Assembly (NCBI RefSeq): GCF_030167915.1 | Contig: NZ_JARGNB010000004.1 | Span: forward strand, 310,001-374,000 | From: Aquabacterium humicola | GTDB taxonomy: Bacteria > Pseudomonadota > Gammaproteobacteria > Burkholderiales > Burkholderiaceae_C | Reading direction: 5' to 3' | DNA length: 64,000 bases | Shown here: positions 16,662-24,848 of the stretch, piece after piece | Numbering within the stretch: position 1 is the first letter of the stretch | Layout: every line of letters begins with the position of its first letter | Position numbers and translations under genes: made by a program | Notes under the pieces: model-generated | The model's input: the letters and a program-made list of their open reading frames with translations, nothing else | Database searches by the model: none | Told to the model about the DNA's origin: nothing

Positions 16662-17183
16662 ATGAAGCTGATCGACTGCACCGAGGACGCGCATGCCGGG
16701 GCGATCCTGGCGATCTTCAACGAGGCCATCGCCAACTCGACCGCGCTGTACGACTACCGCCCGCGTGCGCCGGAATCGATGGCGCCGTGGTTCGCGACGA
16801 AGCGCAGCAACGGCTTCCCGGTGATCGGCGCGGTCGACGAGCACGGCACCTTGCTCGGCTTCGCGAGCTATGGCACGTTCCGCGCCTGGCCGGCCTACAA
16901 GTACACGGTGGAGCACTCGATCTACATCCACCACGCGCAGCGCGGCCGCGGCCTGGGGCGCGTGCTGCTGCAGGCCCTCGTCGAAGCCGCGCAGACGCGC
17001 GACGTGCACACGATGGTCGGCGGCATCGATGCGCAGAACAGCGCCAGCATCGCGCTGCACCAGCGCCTGGGCTTCACGCACGCCGGCACGATCCGCGAGG
17101 CGGGCTTCAAGTTCGGGCGCTGGCTGGATCTCGCGTTCTACCAGCGCACGCTGCCGACGCCCCGGGCGCCGGTCGACGGCTGA
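16662..17183 (+). CDS. GNAT N-acetyltransferase, phosphinothricin-acetyltransferase-like
   Basis: 173 aa. Acetyl-CoA pyrophosphate loop QRGRGLGRVLLQALVE near residue 92. The N-terminal IFNEAIANSTALYDYRPR and the GGIDAQNSASIALHQRLGF block are typical of the Pat/Bar/YwnH subgroup, whose substrates are methionine sulfone/sulfoximine or phosphinothricin-like amino acids. A housekeeping detoxification role is likelier than antibiotic resistance; the substrate is not determined. The frame is open 19 codons upstream, but only the ATG at 16662 aligns with the family start. Confidence 0.87.
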   Translation: MKLIDCTEDAHAGAILAIFNEAIANSTALYDYRPRAPESMAPWFATKRSNGFPVIGAVDEHGTLLGFASYGTFRAWPAYKYTVEHSIYIHHAQRGRGLGRVLLQALVEAAQTRDVHTMVGGIDAQNSASIALHQRLGFTHAGTIREAGFKFGRWLDLAFYQRTLPTPRAPVDG

Positions 17184-17205
17184 AGGCCACGCTGCCGCGC
17201 CCGGC

Positions 17206-19206
17206 TCAAGGCGCGCTGCTCTTCGTCAGCCAGACCAGCCACGCCGGTTCGGCCGCCACGCCGGGCAGCGTCGTCGTCGGCTGGGCGAGCACCGTCAGGC
17301 CGCTGCCGCGCAGGTCGAGGCCGATCAGCTCCAGCACCGTCGCGACGCCCCCGTCCTGCGTATTCACCAGCGCCGGCACGCGCCGCTGGTAGCCGGTGCG
17401 CGGGCTCTCCAGCGAGAACGTCTCGGACCAGGTCCGGCTGCCGTAGGTGGCATCGCGAACGAAGAGCCCCGCGGCGGCATCGACGCCGGCGATGCGCGCC
17501 GACGCGTCGTTCGGCGTGGTGGGCCGCAGCTGGCCGTTGACGCCCAGTTCGCGGTAGGCGCGCTGGCTGTTGAATGCCGGCATCTCCGCACCGCGGTGCC
17601 GCGACGCGAGGCCCAGGTGCCCGCCCATCGCCAGCAGCATTTCGCCATTGCCGGCCCGGTAGGCGAAGGTGCGCACCGCGGTGTCGGGCCTGCCGAGCAT
17701 CGACGTGAAGCCGCCGCCCGCGTCGCTCACCAGGCCCATCGCCGCGAACTGGGCCGACCCGGTGGCCACGCAGTCGGCCACGCTGCGGCCCGCTTCCTTG
17801 CCGCAATAGGTGTGCTGCGTGACCCGGCCGGCGTTGTCCAGCGTCCAGGAAGCCGCGTGCAGCGCACCGTCGCCCGCCGTCGGCTGCACGAACAGGCTGT
17901 TCCAGCCGCCGGCCAGCTCGGCGGCGCCGATCGCCTGCTCGGGGAAGCCCACCAGCAACCGCGTGCTGCCGTCGCCCTTGCGCTGCGTGCCGACGAGCAC
18001 GCCGGCGTCGCCGACGTCGAGGCGCTGGTCCCCGGGCAGCAGGAAGCCGCAGCGACCGCTGGCCTGCAGCGCGAACTCCTGGCCGGCGCCGTCGGTGATC
18101 CGCAGCGTGCGGGCGTCGACCGTCCAGCGCTCGGTGGGTTGCGCGATGTCGCCGAAGACCACGCGGTAGGCGCCGCTGCGCAGCGCGGCGCACTGGTCGG
18201 CCGACGGCTGCAGCAGCAGCGCATCGGGCAGCGACGGCACGCCGGACGATCGCGCGGCCGCCGTGGTGCGCGTGATCGCGTCGTTCAGCCGCGCCTGGCC
18301 GATGGCGCCGGCCTGCATGCGGGTGGCGAGCGTGCGCAGGGCCTGCTCGTGCGCGCCCGCGGCGCCGGGCTCGAGCGCGCCGGCGAGGAAGTCGATGCCG
18401 CCGAAGTCGGCCCCGGCGCTGCGCAAGGTCTGCACGACGGCGACGCTCGACAGCCCGGCGTTCGCGTTCGTCACGACGGCCGCGCGCGTCGCGGCATCGG
18501 CCTCGAACAGCGCCGCCGGGGCCGCGCCGGCGGTCGACACGGCGCTCGCCGAGCCGCCTCCGAGGTGGGCCAGGATGGCCTCGGTCATCGGCGTGAGGTT
18601 CGCCGTGCGGCGCACGCCGCTGCCACTGCCGGGCGCCACCCCGTGCAGCGTGGTCGTCGCGGTGCGCGCGCGCAGCACGCAGGGCAGGCTCGCCGCGTCG
18701 AGGGCGATCGAGTAGCGCCCCTGCGCGTTGCTGGAGGTCGTCGCGCTCGCGGCGCCGCAGCGCACGTCCACCGTGGCGCCGGCCAGCGCATCAGGTGCCG
18801 CGACGACGCCGTCCAGGCAGACCTGGCCGAGCACCTCGCAGCGGAAGCCCTGCACCGGCCCGAAGCCTTGCAGCACGCCGCCGGTGAACGGGCCCAGCCC
18901 GTAGGCGCTGCCGTCCGCTTCGCCCAGATAGTTGCCTGTGGCCGGGTAGAAGCGGATCGTGTAGAGGCGGCCCTCGTGGCTGACGGTCTGGTTCTGGGGC
19001 CCCGCCGGGAACAGGCTCGGGTAGGTTCGTTCAGCCCAGTCGAAGAGGGCCGAGGTCGCGATCGGCTCGGTCGAGTCCAGCGCCGCCCGGCGCGTGGCGG
19101 CGTCCGCCGGCGCGGCCGACGACTGCGGCGACCCGCCGCCGCCGCATCCCGCCAGACCCAGCACGGCCGCCAGCGCGGCGGTCGCCGCGCGCTTTCCCAC
19201 ACCCAT
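17206..19206 (-). CDS. Large lipoprotein of unknown function
   Basis: 666 aa. Signal peptide with lipobox LAGC at about residues 17-20, followed by GGGGS, so lipid-anchored. Residues about 50-115 contain the module FDWAERTYPSLFPAG then FYPATGNYLGEADGSAYGLG, which recurs in many betaproteobacterial surface lipoproteins without an assigned function. A carboxypeptidase-regulatory-like beta unit follows (ATVDVRCGAA..SSNAQGRYSI, about 140-165). The remainder has no recognised catalytic motif. It is a single gene between the convergent acetyltransferase and the anti-sigma gene, 78 bp downstream of the latter, so it could belong to the ECF regulon (inference). Confidence 0.8.
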   Translation of the reverse strand: MGVGKRAATAALAAVLGLAGCGGGGSPQSSAAPADAATRRAALDSTEPIATSALFDWAERTYPSLFPAGPQNQTVSHEGRLYTIRFYPATGNYLGEADGSAYGLGPFTGGVLQGFGPVQGFRCEVLGQVCLDGVVAAPDALAGATVDVRCGAASATTSSNAQGRYSIALDAASLPCVLRARTATTTLHGVAPGSGSGVRRTANLTPMTEAILAHLGGGSASAVSTAGAAPAALFEADAATRAAVVTNANAGLSSVAVVQTLRSAGADFGGIDFLAGALEPGAAGAHEQALRTLATRMQAGAIGQARLNDAITRTTAAARSSGVPSLPDALLLQPSADQCAALRSGAYRVVFGDIAQPTERWTVDARTLRITDGAGQEFALQASGRCGFLLPGDQRLDVGDAGVLVGTQRKGDGSTRLLVGFPEQAIGAAELAGGWNSLFVQPTAGDGALHAASWTLDNAGRVTQHTYCGKEAGRSVADCVATGSAQFAAMGLVSDAGGGFTSMLGRPDTAVRTFAYRAGNGEMLLAMGGHLGLASRHRGAEMPAFNSQRAYRELGVNGQLRPTTPNDASARIAGVDAAAGLFVRDATYGSRTWSETFSLESPRTGYQRRVPALVNTQDGGVATVLELIGLDLRGSGLTVLAQPTTTLPGVAAEPAWLVWLTKSSAP

Positions 19207-19284
19207 CGCGCCACTCCTGTTCGTTGCGCGGCGCATTCTGAGCGCGCGGGCAGGGCGGCCGGTATCCGCTTGTGTGGGATGTAT

Positions 19285-20121
19285 TCAGGTGCCCGGCCGC
19301 GGCCGCGAGGCCGGCAACTCGGACTCGATCTGGCTGTACGCGGCCTGTGCCAGCGCCAGCAGGCGTTCACGCGGCAGCTTGCCGACCAGCGCGCAGCCGA
19401 AGCCTTCTTCGGCCCAGAAGAACATGTCGAGCTCGCCTTCGCGCTGGAAGCGGAATGCGGTGTGGGTGCCCGGCTCCGGGCGGCGCAGGTAGACGGTGAT
19501 CCGCTCGCCGGCGGCGTTCTGGTACATCAGCTGCGCGCTCGGGCCCGCCAGGTCCGGCAGCAGCCGGCCGCCGACGAGCTCGAAGCCGTGCGCGCGCAGG
19601 TCGAACAGCTTGACCGGCATCTGCAGCCGCTTGCCGAGCCAGCGCGCCAGGTGCTCCTCCTGCGCCCGTTGCGCGGCGACGTCGCCCTGCGTGACGTCGA
19701 CCTCGACCGGGTGGCGGACCTCCGGCGCGTAGACCGCGTGCGCCACCGCGGCCCGCTGCGTCCAGCCGGGCAGCGCGCGCGGCGCGTCGCTCAGCGTCGT
19801 CATCGACGGCTTCAGCAGCCAGGTGGCGGCCGAGCCGATCAGGCCGCCGCCGAGCATCAGGGCCGCGACCATCGCCGCCTGCAGCCAGCGGCTGCGCCCC
19901 CGGCCGGATTCCTGCACCAGCCGCTGCAGCGCGGCGGGCACCGGCTCGTCGGCCAGCGGGCCGAAGCGGGCGCGCAGCGCGCTGCGGTCGGCGGCCCACA
20001 GTCGCACCCGCGCGGCGTCGTCGGGATGCTCCTGCAGCCAGGCATCGACCGCGGCCTTCGTCGCATCGTCGAGCTCGCCGTCGAGCCAGGCGGACAGTTG
20101 GTCGTCGTCGGGGCGGTTCAT
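19285..20121 (-). CDS. Transmembrane anti-sigma factor
   Basis: 278 aa. The N-terminal cytoplasmic region (MNRPDDDQLSAWLDGELDDATK, about residues 1-75) matches the sigma-binding start of RsiW/RskA-type proteins but lacks the zinc-binding HxxxCxxC of ZAS proteins. One membrane helix lies at about 82-105 (LQAAMVAALMLGGGLIGSAATWLL). The periplasmic domain contains ERITVYLRR and ELDMFFWAEEGFGCALVGKL. It starts 13 bp after the ECF sigma stop and is presumably co-transcribed with and inhibitory to that sigma factor. The inducing signal is unknown. Confidence 0.87.
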   Translation of the reverse strand: MNRPDDDQLSAWLDGELDDATKAAVDAWLQEHPDDAARVRLWAADRSALRARFGPLADEPVPAALQRLVQESGRGRSRWLQAAMVAALMLGGGLIGSAATWLLKPSMTTLSDAPRALPGWTQRAAVAHAVYAPEVRHPVEVDVTQGDVAAQRAQEEHLARWLGKRLQMPVKLFDLRAHGFELVGGRLLPDLAGPSAQLMYQNAAGERITVYLRRPEPGTHTAFRFQREGELDMFFWAEEGFGCALVGKLPRERLLALAQAAYSQIESELPASRPRPGT

Positions 20122-20134
20122 TGTCTTGCTCTGG

Positions 20135-20662
20135 TCAGACCACCCGCCGCAGCGTGCGCACCGGCGCCGCGCCCGCGTCGAGCCACTCGCGCAGGGCCGC
20201 CCGGGCCCGCGAGACGCGGGACATCACGGTGCCGATCGGGATGCCGAGCGCCTCGGCGCATTCAGCGTAGGTCAGCTGCTCGACGCTGACGAGCAGCAGC
20301 GGCTCGCGCTGCTCCGGCGTCAGCCGCGCCAGCGCAGCGCCGAGGTCCAGCCGCAGGCCGACGTCGACGCCGGGATCGCTGCTGATGGCTTCCTGCTGCG
20401 CCTGCAGCCGGGCGGGCTCGAGCACGGACAGCCGCGCGTCGCGCCGGCGGGCATCGAGGAAGGCGTTGTGGGCGATCGACAGCAGCCACAGCAGCATGTC
20501 GCGGCGCTGGTCGAACTGGTGCCAGTGTGCGAGCGCGCGTTCCAGCGTCGTCTGCACCAGGTCGTCGGCGCCTGCGGGCTCGAAGACCAGCGAACGCGCG
20601 TAGCGCCGCAGCCGCGGGATCGCGGCGAGCAGTTGCTGGCGGAAGCAGTCGGGCGCGTGCAC
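20135..20662 (-). CDS. RNA polymerase ECF sigma factor
   Basis: 175 aa. Region 2 (about residues 15-80): RYARSLVFEPAGADDLVQTTLERAL, WLLSIAHNAFLDARRR. Region 4 (about 115-165): LARLTPEQREPLLLVSVEQLTYAECAEALGIPIGTVMSRVSRAR. It is a bipartite ECF sigma paired with the downstream membrane anti-sigma. The only early start in frame is GTG at 20660-20662, without a strong ribosome-binding site, so the exact start is uncertain. Probably activates its own operon, perhaps including the lipoprotein gene. Confidence 0.9.
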   Translation of the reverse strand: MHAPDCFRQQLLAAIPRLRRYARSLVFEPAGADDLVQTTLERALAHWHQFDQRRDMLLWLLSIAHNAFLDARRRDARLSVLEPARLQAQQEAISSDPGVDVGLRLDLGAALARLTPEQREPLLLVSVEQLTYAECAEALGIPIGTVMSRVSRARAALREWLDAGAAPVRTLRRVV

Positions 20663-20773
20663 CGAAGGGATACGGCGGCAGGAGCCGCATTATTCCGATG
20701 GGCAGCGTCCGGCGGGGAACCGGCCGCGGCGAGCGACCGGTGCATGGGTGCGCGCGAACGGCGCGCCGCCGCC

Positions 20774-20941
20774 TCAGCGCGCCAGGAACAACCGGCGCAA
20801 TGCGACGCGGCAGGCCGCCCAGCCTTGCGCCGGCGGCGCGGCGGGCGGCGTGGCCGGCGTCCAGCGCTGCAGCAGGCGCAGCGGCGGCGGGTTGTCGGTG
20901 GCCGCGGCAGTGGCGATGCCGGGGGGCAGCCGCATGTCCAT
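20774..20941 (-). CDS. Small hypothetical protein (55 aa)
   Basis: ATG at 20939-20941 is preceded by GGGAGA six bases upstream, and third positions are almost all G or C as in neighbouring genes. The product is Pro/Ala-rich in the middle and ends GWAACRVALRRLFLAR, a basic amphipathic tail. No recognised domain. It diverges from the LysR gene (119-bp gap) and precedes the sigma gene by 111 bp. Real translation is plausible but unproven. The rest of the 20663-21060 gap shows only the LysR-type site. Confidence 0.45.
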   Translation of the reverse strand: MDMRLPPGIATAAATDNPPPLRLLQRWTPATPPAAPPAQGWAACRVALRRLFLAR

Positions 20942-21024
20942 CGGGTTTCTCCCAGGTTTGGAGCGTTCCGCGGACTTTAGGACCGTCCATCTGTGCACAC
21001 AACGCCGAGCTGCGCACGAGGAAT

Positions 21025-21038
21025 CTGCAAACTTGCAG
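21025..21038. promoter_or_regulatory. LysR-type operator candidate
   Basis: CTGCAAACTTGCAG is a perfect 6-bp inverted repeat around AC, 22 bp before the LysR ATG and between two divergent genes. LysR regulators usually bind such T-N11-A-like dyads to repress themselves and activate a divergent gene. A weak GATACT (21049-21054) follows; if it is the -10 box the LysR message would be nearly leaderless. Confidence 0.4.
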
Positions 21039-21060
21039 CCTCTCATTGGATACTCGTGGG

Positions 21061-21996
21061 ATGGACGAACTCGATTGGAGCGACCTGCGCTACGCGCTGG
21101 CGGTGGGCTCGGCGGGCGGGCTGGCGTCGGCGGCGCGCCAGCTGGGCGTCAACCACACCACGGTGCTGCGCCGCCTGGACGCCTTGGAGCAACGGCTGGG
21201 CGCGCGATTGTTCGAACGCACGCGAAGTGGTTACCAACCCACCGAGGCTGGTGCGCTGGTGCTGGACCAGGCCCGGCGCATGGCCGACCGGGCCGAGGAG
21301 ATCGAGCGCCAGGTGCTCGGCCGCGACCGCACGCTGACCGGCCTGCTGCGGGTGACGACCGCCTTCGTCGTGATGGAGCACCTGCTGCCGCAGCCCCTGG
21401 CCGACTTCGCGCGCAGCTACCCCGGCATCGAGGTCGAGGTGGTCGAGAACGCGGTGCTGGTCGACCTGTCGCGCCGGCGCTCGACCGACGACCCGAACGC
21501 CTGGGTGCGGCGCGAGGCCGACGTCGCGGTGCGGCTGTCGGCCCACGTGGCCGAGCACCTCGTCGGCCGGCCGCTCGGCATGACGCAGTGCCGGGTCTAC
21601 GCGAAGCGCGGCGCGCCCGGGCTGCCGCAGGGCGTCGAGCCGCTGGCGCACCTGCTGAAGGAGGTGCCGTGGGTGGCCTTCGAGCGCGACACACAGAGCC
21701 GCGTCTACGACCAGTGGATGAAGCGCCAGCTGGCGCAGGCCAAGGTGCGGCTGCGGGTGGACATCTTCAACGCCGTCGCCGCGGTGCTGCACACGGGTCT
21801 CGGCGTCGGGTTGCTGCCGACCTTCATGGAGCCGCGCCATCCGGAGCTGGTCGCGGTGTCCGACCCCATCCCCGAGCTCGCGGTGCCGGTGTGGATGCTG
21901 ACGCACCCGGACCTGCGGCAGACGGCGCGGGTCCGGGCCTTCATGCAGGAGGTCGGCGACGGCATCGCCGCGCGATTGGAGCCGATGCAGGCTTGA
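21061..21996 (+). CDS. LysR-family transcriptional regulator
   Basis: 311 aa. N-terminal helix-turn-helix at about residues 5-65 (LRYALAVGSAGGLASAARQLGVNHTTVLRRLDALE, RLFERTRSGYQPT). The effector-binding domain follows from about 90, with GLGVGLLPTFM near residue 250. The first residues DELDWSDLRYALAV are typical of LysR proteins acting without a fixed neighbour. Start chosen at the ATG giving the standard N-terminus. It converges on the 2-hydroxyacid dehydrogenase across a dispersed repeat; its target is unknown. Confidence 0.9.
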   Translation: MDELDWSDLRYALAVGSAGGLASAARQLGVNHTTVLRRLDALEQRLGARLFERTRSGYQPTEAGALVLDQARRMADRAEEIERQVLGRDRTLTGLLRVTTAFVVMEHLLPQPLADFARSYPGIEVEVVENAVLVDLSRRRSTDDPNAWVRREADVAVRLSAHVAEHLVGRPLGMTQCRVYAKRGAPGLPQGVEPLAHLLKEVPWVAFERDTQSRVYDQWMKRQLAQAKVRLRVDIFNAVAAVLHTGLGVGLLPTFMEPRHPELVAVSDPIPELAVPVWMLTHPDLRQTARVRAFMQEVGDGIAARLEPMQA

Positions 21997-22080
21997 CCCA
22001 CCCCGGAGCGGCTGCGCCGCCTCCCCTCAAGGGGCGCCGCCAGCGGCCCGGCAGAGCCGGTTCCGCGGCGGCCGCTTGGA
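21997..22080 (+). repeat. Dispersed intergenic repeat, copy A
   Basis: About 85 bp filling the gap between two convergent stop codons. It contains a short GC hairpin (CCCCTCAAGGGG, 22024-22035) and a 28-bp core at 22043-22070 (starting GCGGCCCGGCAGAGCC). The core is identical to copy B at 47489-47516 on the other strand. Flanking parts (CCGGAGCGGC before, CGCTTG then GATC after) also match with small gaps. Its location right after coding ends suggests a REP-like or terminator-associated element. Confidence 0.8.
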
Positions 22081-22983
22081 TCAATAGCCTCGGTGGCGGT
22101 CGACGAGGTTGGGCAGCGGCCGGCCGGCATCCAGGCACGCCAGCCCGTCGACGAACTGGCGCGCGACGGTGGCGTGCGGCGACTGCGCCGCGATGTGCGG
22201 CGTGACCGTGATGCCGGGCACCGTCCACAGCGGGTCGTCGGCCGGCAGCGGCTCGCGCTGCTGCACGTCGAGCGCGGCACCGGCGAGGTGGCCGCTCTTC
22301 ACCGCGGCGATCAGGTCGGCCTCGACGATGTGGCCGCCGCGCGCGACGTTGACGAGGTAGGCGCCGCGCGGCATCGCGGCGAAGGCCGCGGCGTCGAGCA
22401 GGCCGCTCGTTTCACGCGTCAGCGGCAGGGCGATCACGACGATCGGGCAGCGCGCGAGCAGCGTGTGCAGCGGCACGCCGCCGCGGCGCCAGGGCTCGAC
22501 CTCGAAACCGAGCGCGCGCAGCGGCTCGGCGACCGCACGGCCGACCTCGCCCCAGCCGAGCATGCCGACGCGGTGGCGCGCCGCCGGCATCGGGTGGCGC
22601 GTCCACGAGCGCTCGCGCTGCAGCACCTCGTAGCGCGGCAGCTCGCGCGCATGGCGCAGCACCATCGCGGTGACGTACTGCGCGATGCCCAGTGCCTGCT
22701 CGGGGTCGACCAGGCGCGACATCGGCACCGCGGGCGCGAGGTCCGGCACCAGCAGCTTCTCGACGCCGGCGGCCATCGAGCAGACCCAGCGCAGGTTCGG
22801 CAGCCGGCCGGCGAGGCCCGGCGGAAAGCGCCAGCCGAGCACGATGTCGACCTGCGCGAGCTGCGCCTCGTCGAGGCTGCGGTGGTCGTTCAGCAGCGTG
22901 AGCTCGGGCGCGACCGCCCGCACGGCGTCGGCCAGCGCGGGCGACATGGAGGGGTCGGGCGGCAGCAGGAGAACGGTGTGCAT
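22081..22983 (-). CDS. D-2-hydroxyacid dehydrogenase, glyoxylate/hydroxypyruvate reductase-like
   Basis: 300 aa. NAD(P)-dependent reduction of 2-ketoacids. The Rossmann loop VGMLGWGEVGRAVAEPL lies near residue 140; catalytic Arg in NVARGGHIVE, Glu in ALDVQQREPLP, and His in VTPHIAAQS are all present in the usual order. It resembles GhrA-type reductases. The start at the ATG of MHTVLLLPPD was chosen over an upstream extension of 17 codons. It lies 54 bp downstream of the last ABC binding-protein gene on the same strand and may be its operon tail. Confidence 0.88.
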   Translation of the reverse strand: MHTVLLLPPDPSMSPALADAVRAVAPELTLLNDHRSLDEAQLAQVDIVLGWRFPPGLAGRLPNLRWVCSMAAGVEKLLVPDLAPAVPMSRLVDPEQALGIAQYVTAMVLRHARELPRYEVLQRERSWTRHPMPAARHRVGMLGWGEVGRAVAEPLRALGFEVEPWRRGGVPLHTLLARCPIVVIALPLTRETSGLLDAAAFAAMPRGAYLVNVARGGHIVEADLIAAVKSGHLAGAALDVQQREPLPADDPLWTVPGITVTPHIAAQSPHATVARQFVDGLACLDAGRPLPNLVDRHRGY

Positions 22984-23037
22984 GCGGCGGAGTGTGCCGC
23001 GCGCAGCGGGCCGTCGCTGTGCCGCGCGGGACAAGGG

Positions 23038-24837
23038 TCAGTGCGGATCGACGTCGAGGTAGTGGTAGACGTCGCGCATGAACGGATGCCGCCAGTAGTG
23101 CTGCACCCAGGGATGCACCAGGTCGGCCTGCAGGCGGTGGCCGTGCACCTTGTACGGCATGTAGGCGACGAGCATGTTCTTCGCCTCGTGCATCAGCGCC
23201 GCGCGCTCGGGGCCGTCGGGCAGGCGGCGCTGGCGCTCGTAGAGGCGGTCGTAGGCCGGCAGTGAGAAGCGCGCGTCGTTCGACTCGCTGGCGTTCGGGC
23301 CGTAGCCGATGCTGAGGAAGAAGCTGCCATCGGGCGACGCGGCGCTCCACGCGTAGCCCCAGATCTGCAAGGTGCCGGCGCGCGCGCGCTTGAGCATCTC
23401 GGCCCAGCCGGCGATCTCGAACTGCACGCGGATGCCGACGCGCTGCAGCGAGCGGTGCCAGATCTCGTTGCCGTCGCGCGCGGCCTGGTTCTGCAGCGCC
23501 GCGATGCGCAGGGTCAGCGGCCGGCCGTCGGGCAGCTCGCGCCAGCCGTCGCCGTCGCGGTCGACGTAGCCGTAGAGGTCGAGCAGCGCTCGCGCCTTCG
23601 CCGGATCGTGCTCGCTCATCTCGCTGCGGTAGGCCTCGTCGAAGCCCGAGGTGAACGGCGGGATCACCGACTGCGCCGGCACCGCAAGCCCGCCGCGAAC
23701 CAGTCGCCGCCACTGCGCGCTGTCGTGCGCCAGCGCGATCGCGCGGCGCAACGCGACCTTCTCCGGCGCATTGCCGCCGACGACCGGGTCGTCGCCGTTG
23801 AAGAAGCTCATGCTCATGTCGGGCGCCTGGCTCAGGTCGAGCCGGATGCCGCGCTTGCGCAGGAAGGGCGCCAGCTCGCCGTTGGGCACGGCCAGCGCTC
23901 CGAAGCCGCCGGGCACCTCGATCGTGTCGAGCTGCCCGCCGAGGAAGGACAGCCACAGCGGCTGCTGCTCCTCGATGATGTGGAACTCCAGCCGGTCCAC
24001 CAGCGGCAGCCGCCGGCCGGCCAGGCCGCGGGCGATGGCCCGGGCCTGCGGCACGTCGGCCGGTTCGCCCGCATACGGATCGCCGCGGTAGCTCGGCGAG
24101 CGCTCCAGCACGAGCAGCGAACCGCGGCGCCACGACACGAGCCGGAACGGGCCGGTGCCGACCGGGTGGCTGCCGATGTCGCTGCCGTAGCGCTCGACCA
24201 CCTCGCGCGCGACCGCGCCGGTGAGGTAGGGATGCGCGAGGTTGTAGACGAAGCGCGGCGCCGGCTCGGCGAAGCGCAGCCGGAAGGTGTAGCGGTCGAG
24301 CGCGACCGCGCCCTCGACGGGCCGGTCGTAGTCGAAGGGCTTGCGCGACTTCAGCGCCTCGCGGCGCAGCTCGGACAGGCCGACGATCTTCGCGTCCTCG
24401 AAGAGGTAGAGGTCGCTCGAATTCCAGCGCGGGTCGTAGAAGCGCTTGATCGCGTAGACGTAGTCGGCCGCGATCAGCTCGCGCGGTTTCCCGCCAAAGG
24501 CCGGGTCGTCGGCAAACCGGATGCCGGGACGGATGCGCACCGTGATCTGCTGGCCGTCGGGCGTGATCTCCGGCATCGCGGCCGCGGTGGCCGGCTGCAG
24601 CGTCGTCGGCCGCGCCAGATAGTCGAAGCGCAGCGGCGCCTCGAAGATGCCGGCGAGCACCTGCGTGGTGTAGCGGCTGCTCTCGGTCTGGACCGGGTCG
24701 AGCTGGGTCTCGGTGGCGGCCAGGCCGAGGCGCAGGGTCTTCGGACCGGTGCCATTCGCGGCGGCCGGCGAACGCGCCGGCGCGGCGGCCGGCACGGCGG
24801 CGGCGGCGCTAGCGATCAGCGTCCGGCGTCGCAGCAA
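23038..24837 (-). CDS. ABC transporter substrate-binding protein, family 5, paralogue 1
   Basis: 599 aa, extracellular solute-binding protein family 5 (peptide/opine/nickel type). TTG at 24835-24837 is the likely start, giving MLRRRTLIASAAAAVPAAAPA, a twin-arginine-like leader, with TGAGG upstream; a GTG slightly inside is possible. Conserved blocks shared with its three neighbours: DYLARP, IRFADDPAFGGKPRELIAADYVYAIKR, HPVGTGPFRLVSW, EKVALRRAIALAHD, DLYGYVDRDGDGWRELPDG. It is the most diverged of the four together with paralogue 4. Last binding protein of the leftward operon, 11 bp after paralogue 2. Confidence 0.9.
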   Translation of the reverse strand: MLRRRTLIASAAAAVPAAAPARSPAAANGTGPKTLRLGLAATETQLDPVQTESSRYTTQVLAGIFEAPLRFDYLARPTTLQPATAAAMPEITPDGQQITVRIRPGIRFADDPAFGGKPRELIAADYVYAIKRFYDPRWNSSDLYLFEDAKIVGLSELRREALKSRKPFDYDRPVEGAVALDRYTFRLRFAEPAPRFVYNLAHPYLTGAVAREVVERYGSDIGSHPVGTGPFRLVSWRRGSLLVLERSPSYRGDPYAGEPADVPQARAIARGLAGRRLPLVDRLEFHIIEEQQPLWLSFLGGQLDTIEVPGGFGALAVPNGELAPFLRKRGIRLDLSQAPDMSMSFFNGDDPVVGGNAPEKVALRRAIALAHDSAQWRRLVRGGLAVPAQSVIPPFTSGFDEAYRSEMSEHDPAKARALLDLYGYVDRDGDGWRELPDGRPLTLRIAALQNQAARDGNEIWHRSLQRVGIRVQFEIAGWAEMLKRARAGTLQIWGYAWSAASPDGSFFLSIGYGPNASESNDARFSLPAYDRLYERQRRLPDGPERAALMHEAKNMLVAYMPYKVHGHRLQADLVHPWVQHYWRHPFMRDVYHYLDVDPH

Positions 24838-24848
24838 AGGCGTCGGCC

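Noticed and set aside
16870-20289. Long plus-strand frame antisense to the lipoprotein and anti-sigma genes
   Set aside because: The minus-strand genes carry clear signal peptides, domains and stops; the opposite frame has low-complexity Arg/Ala/Gly content.
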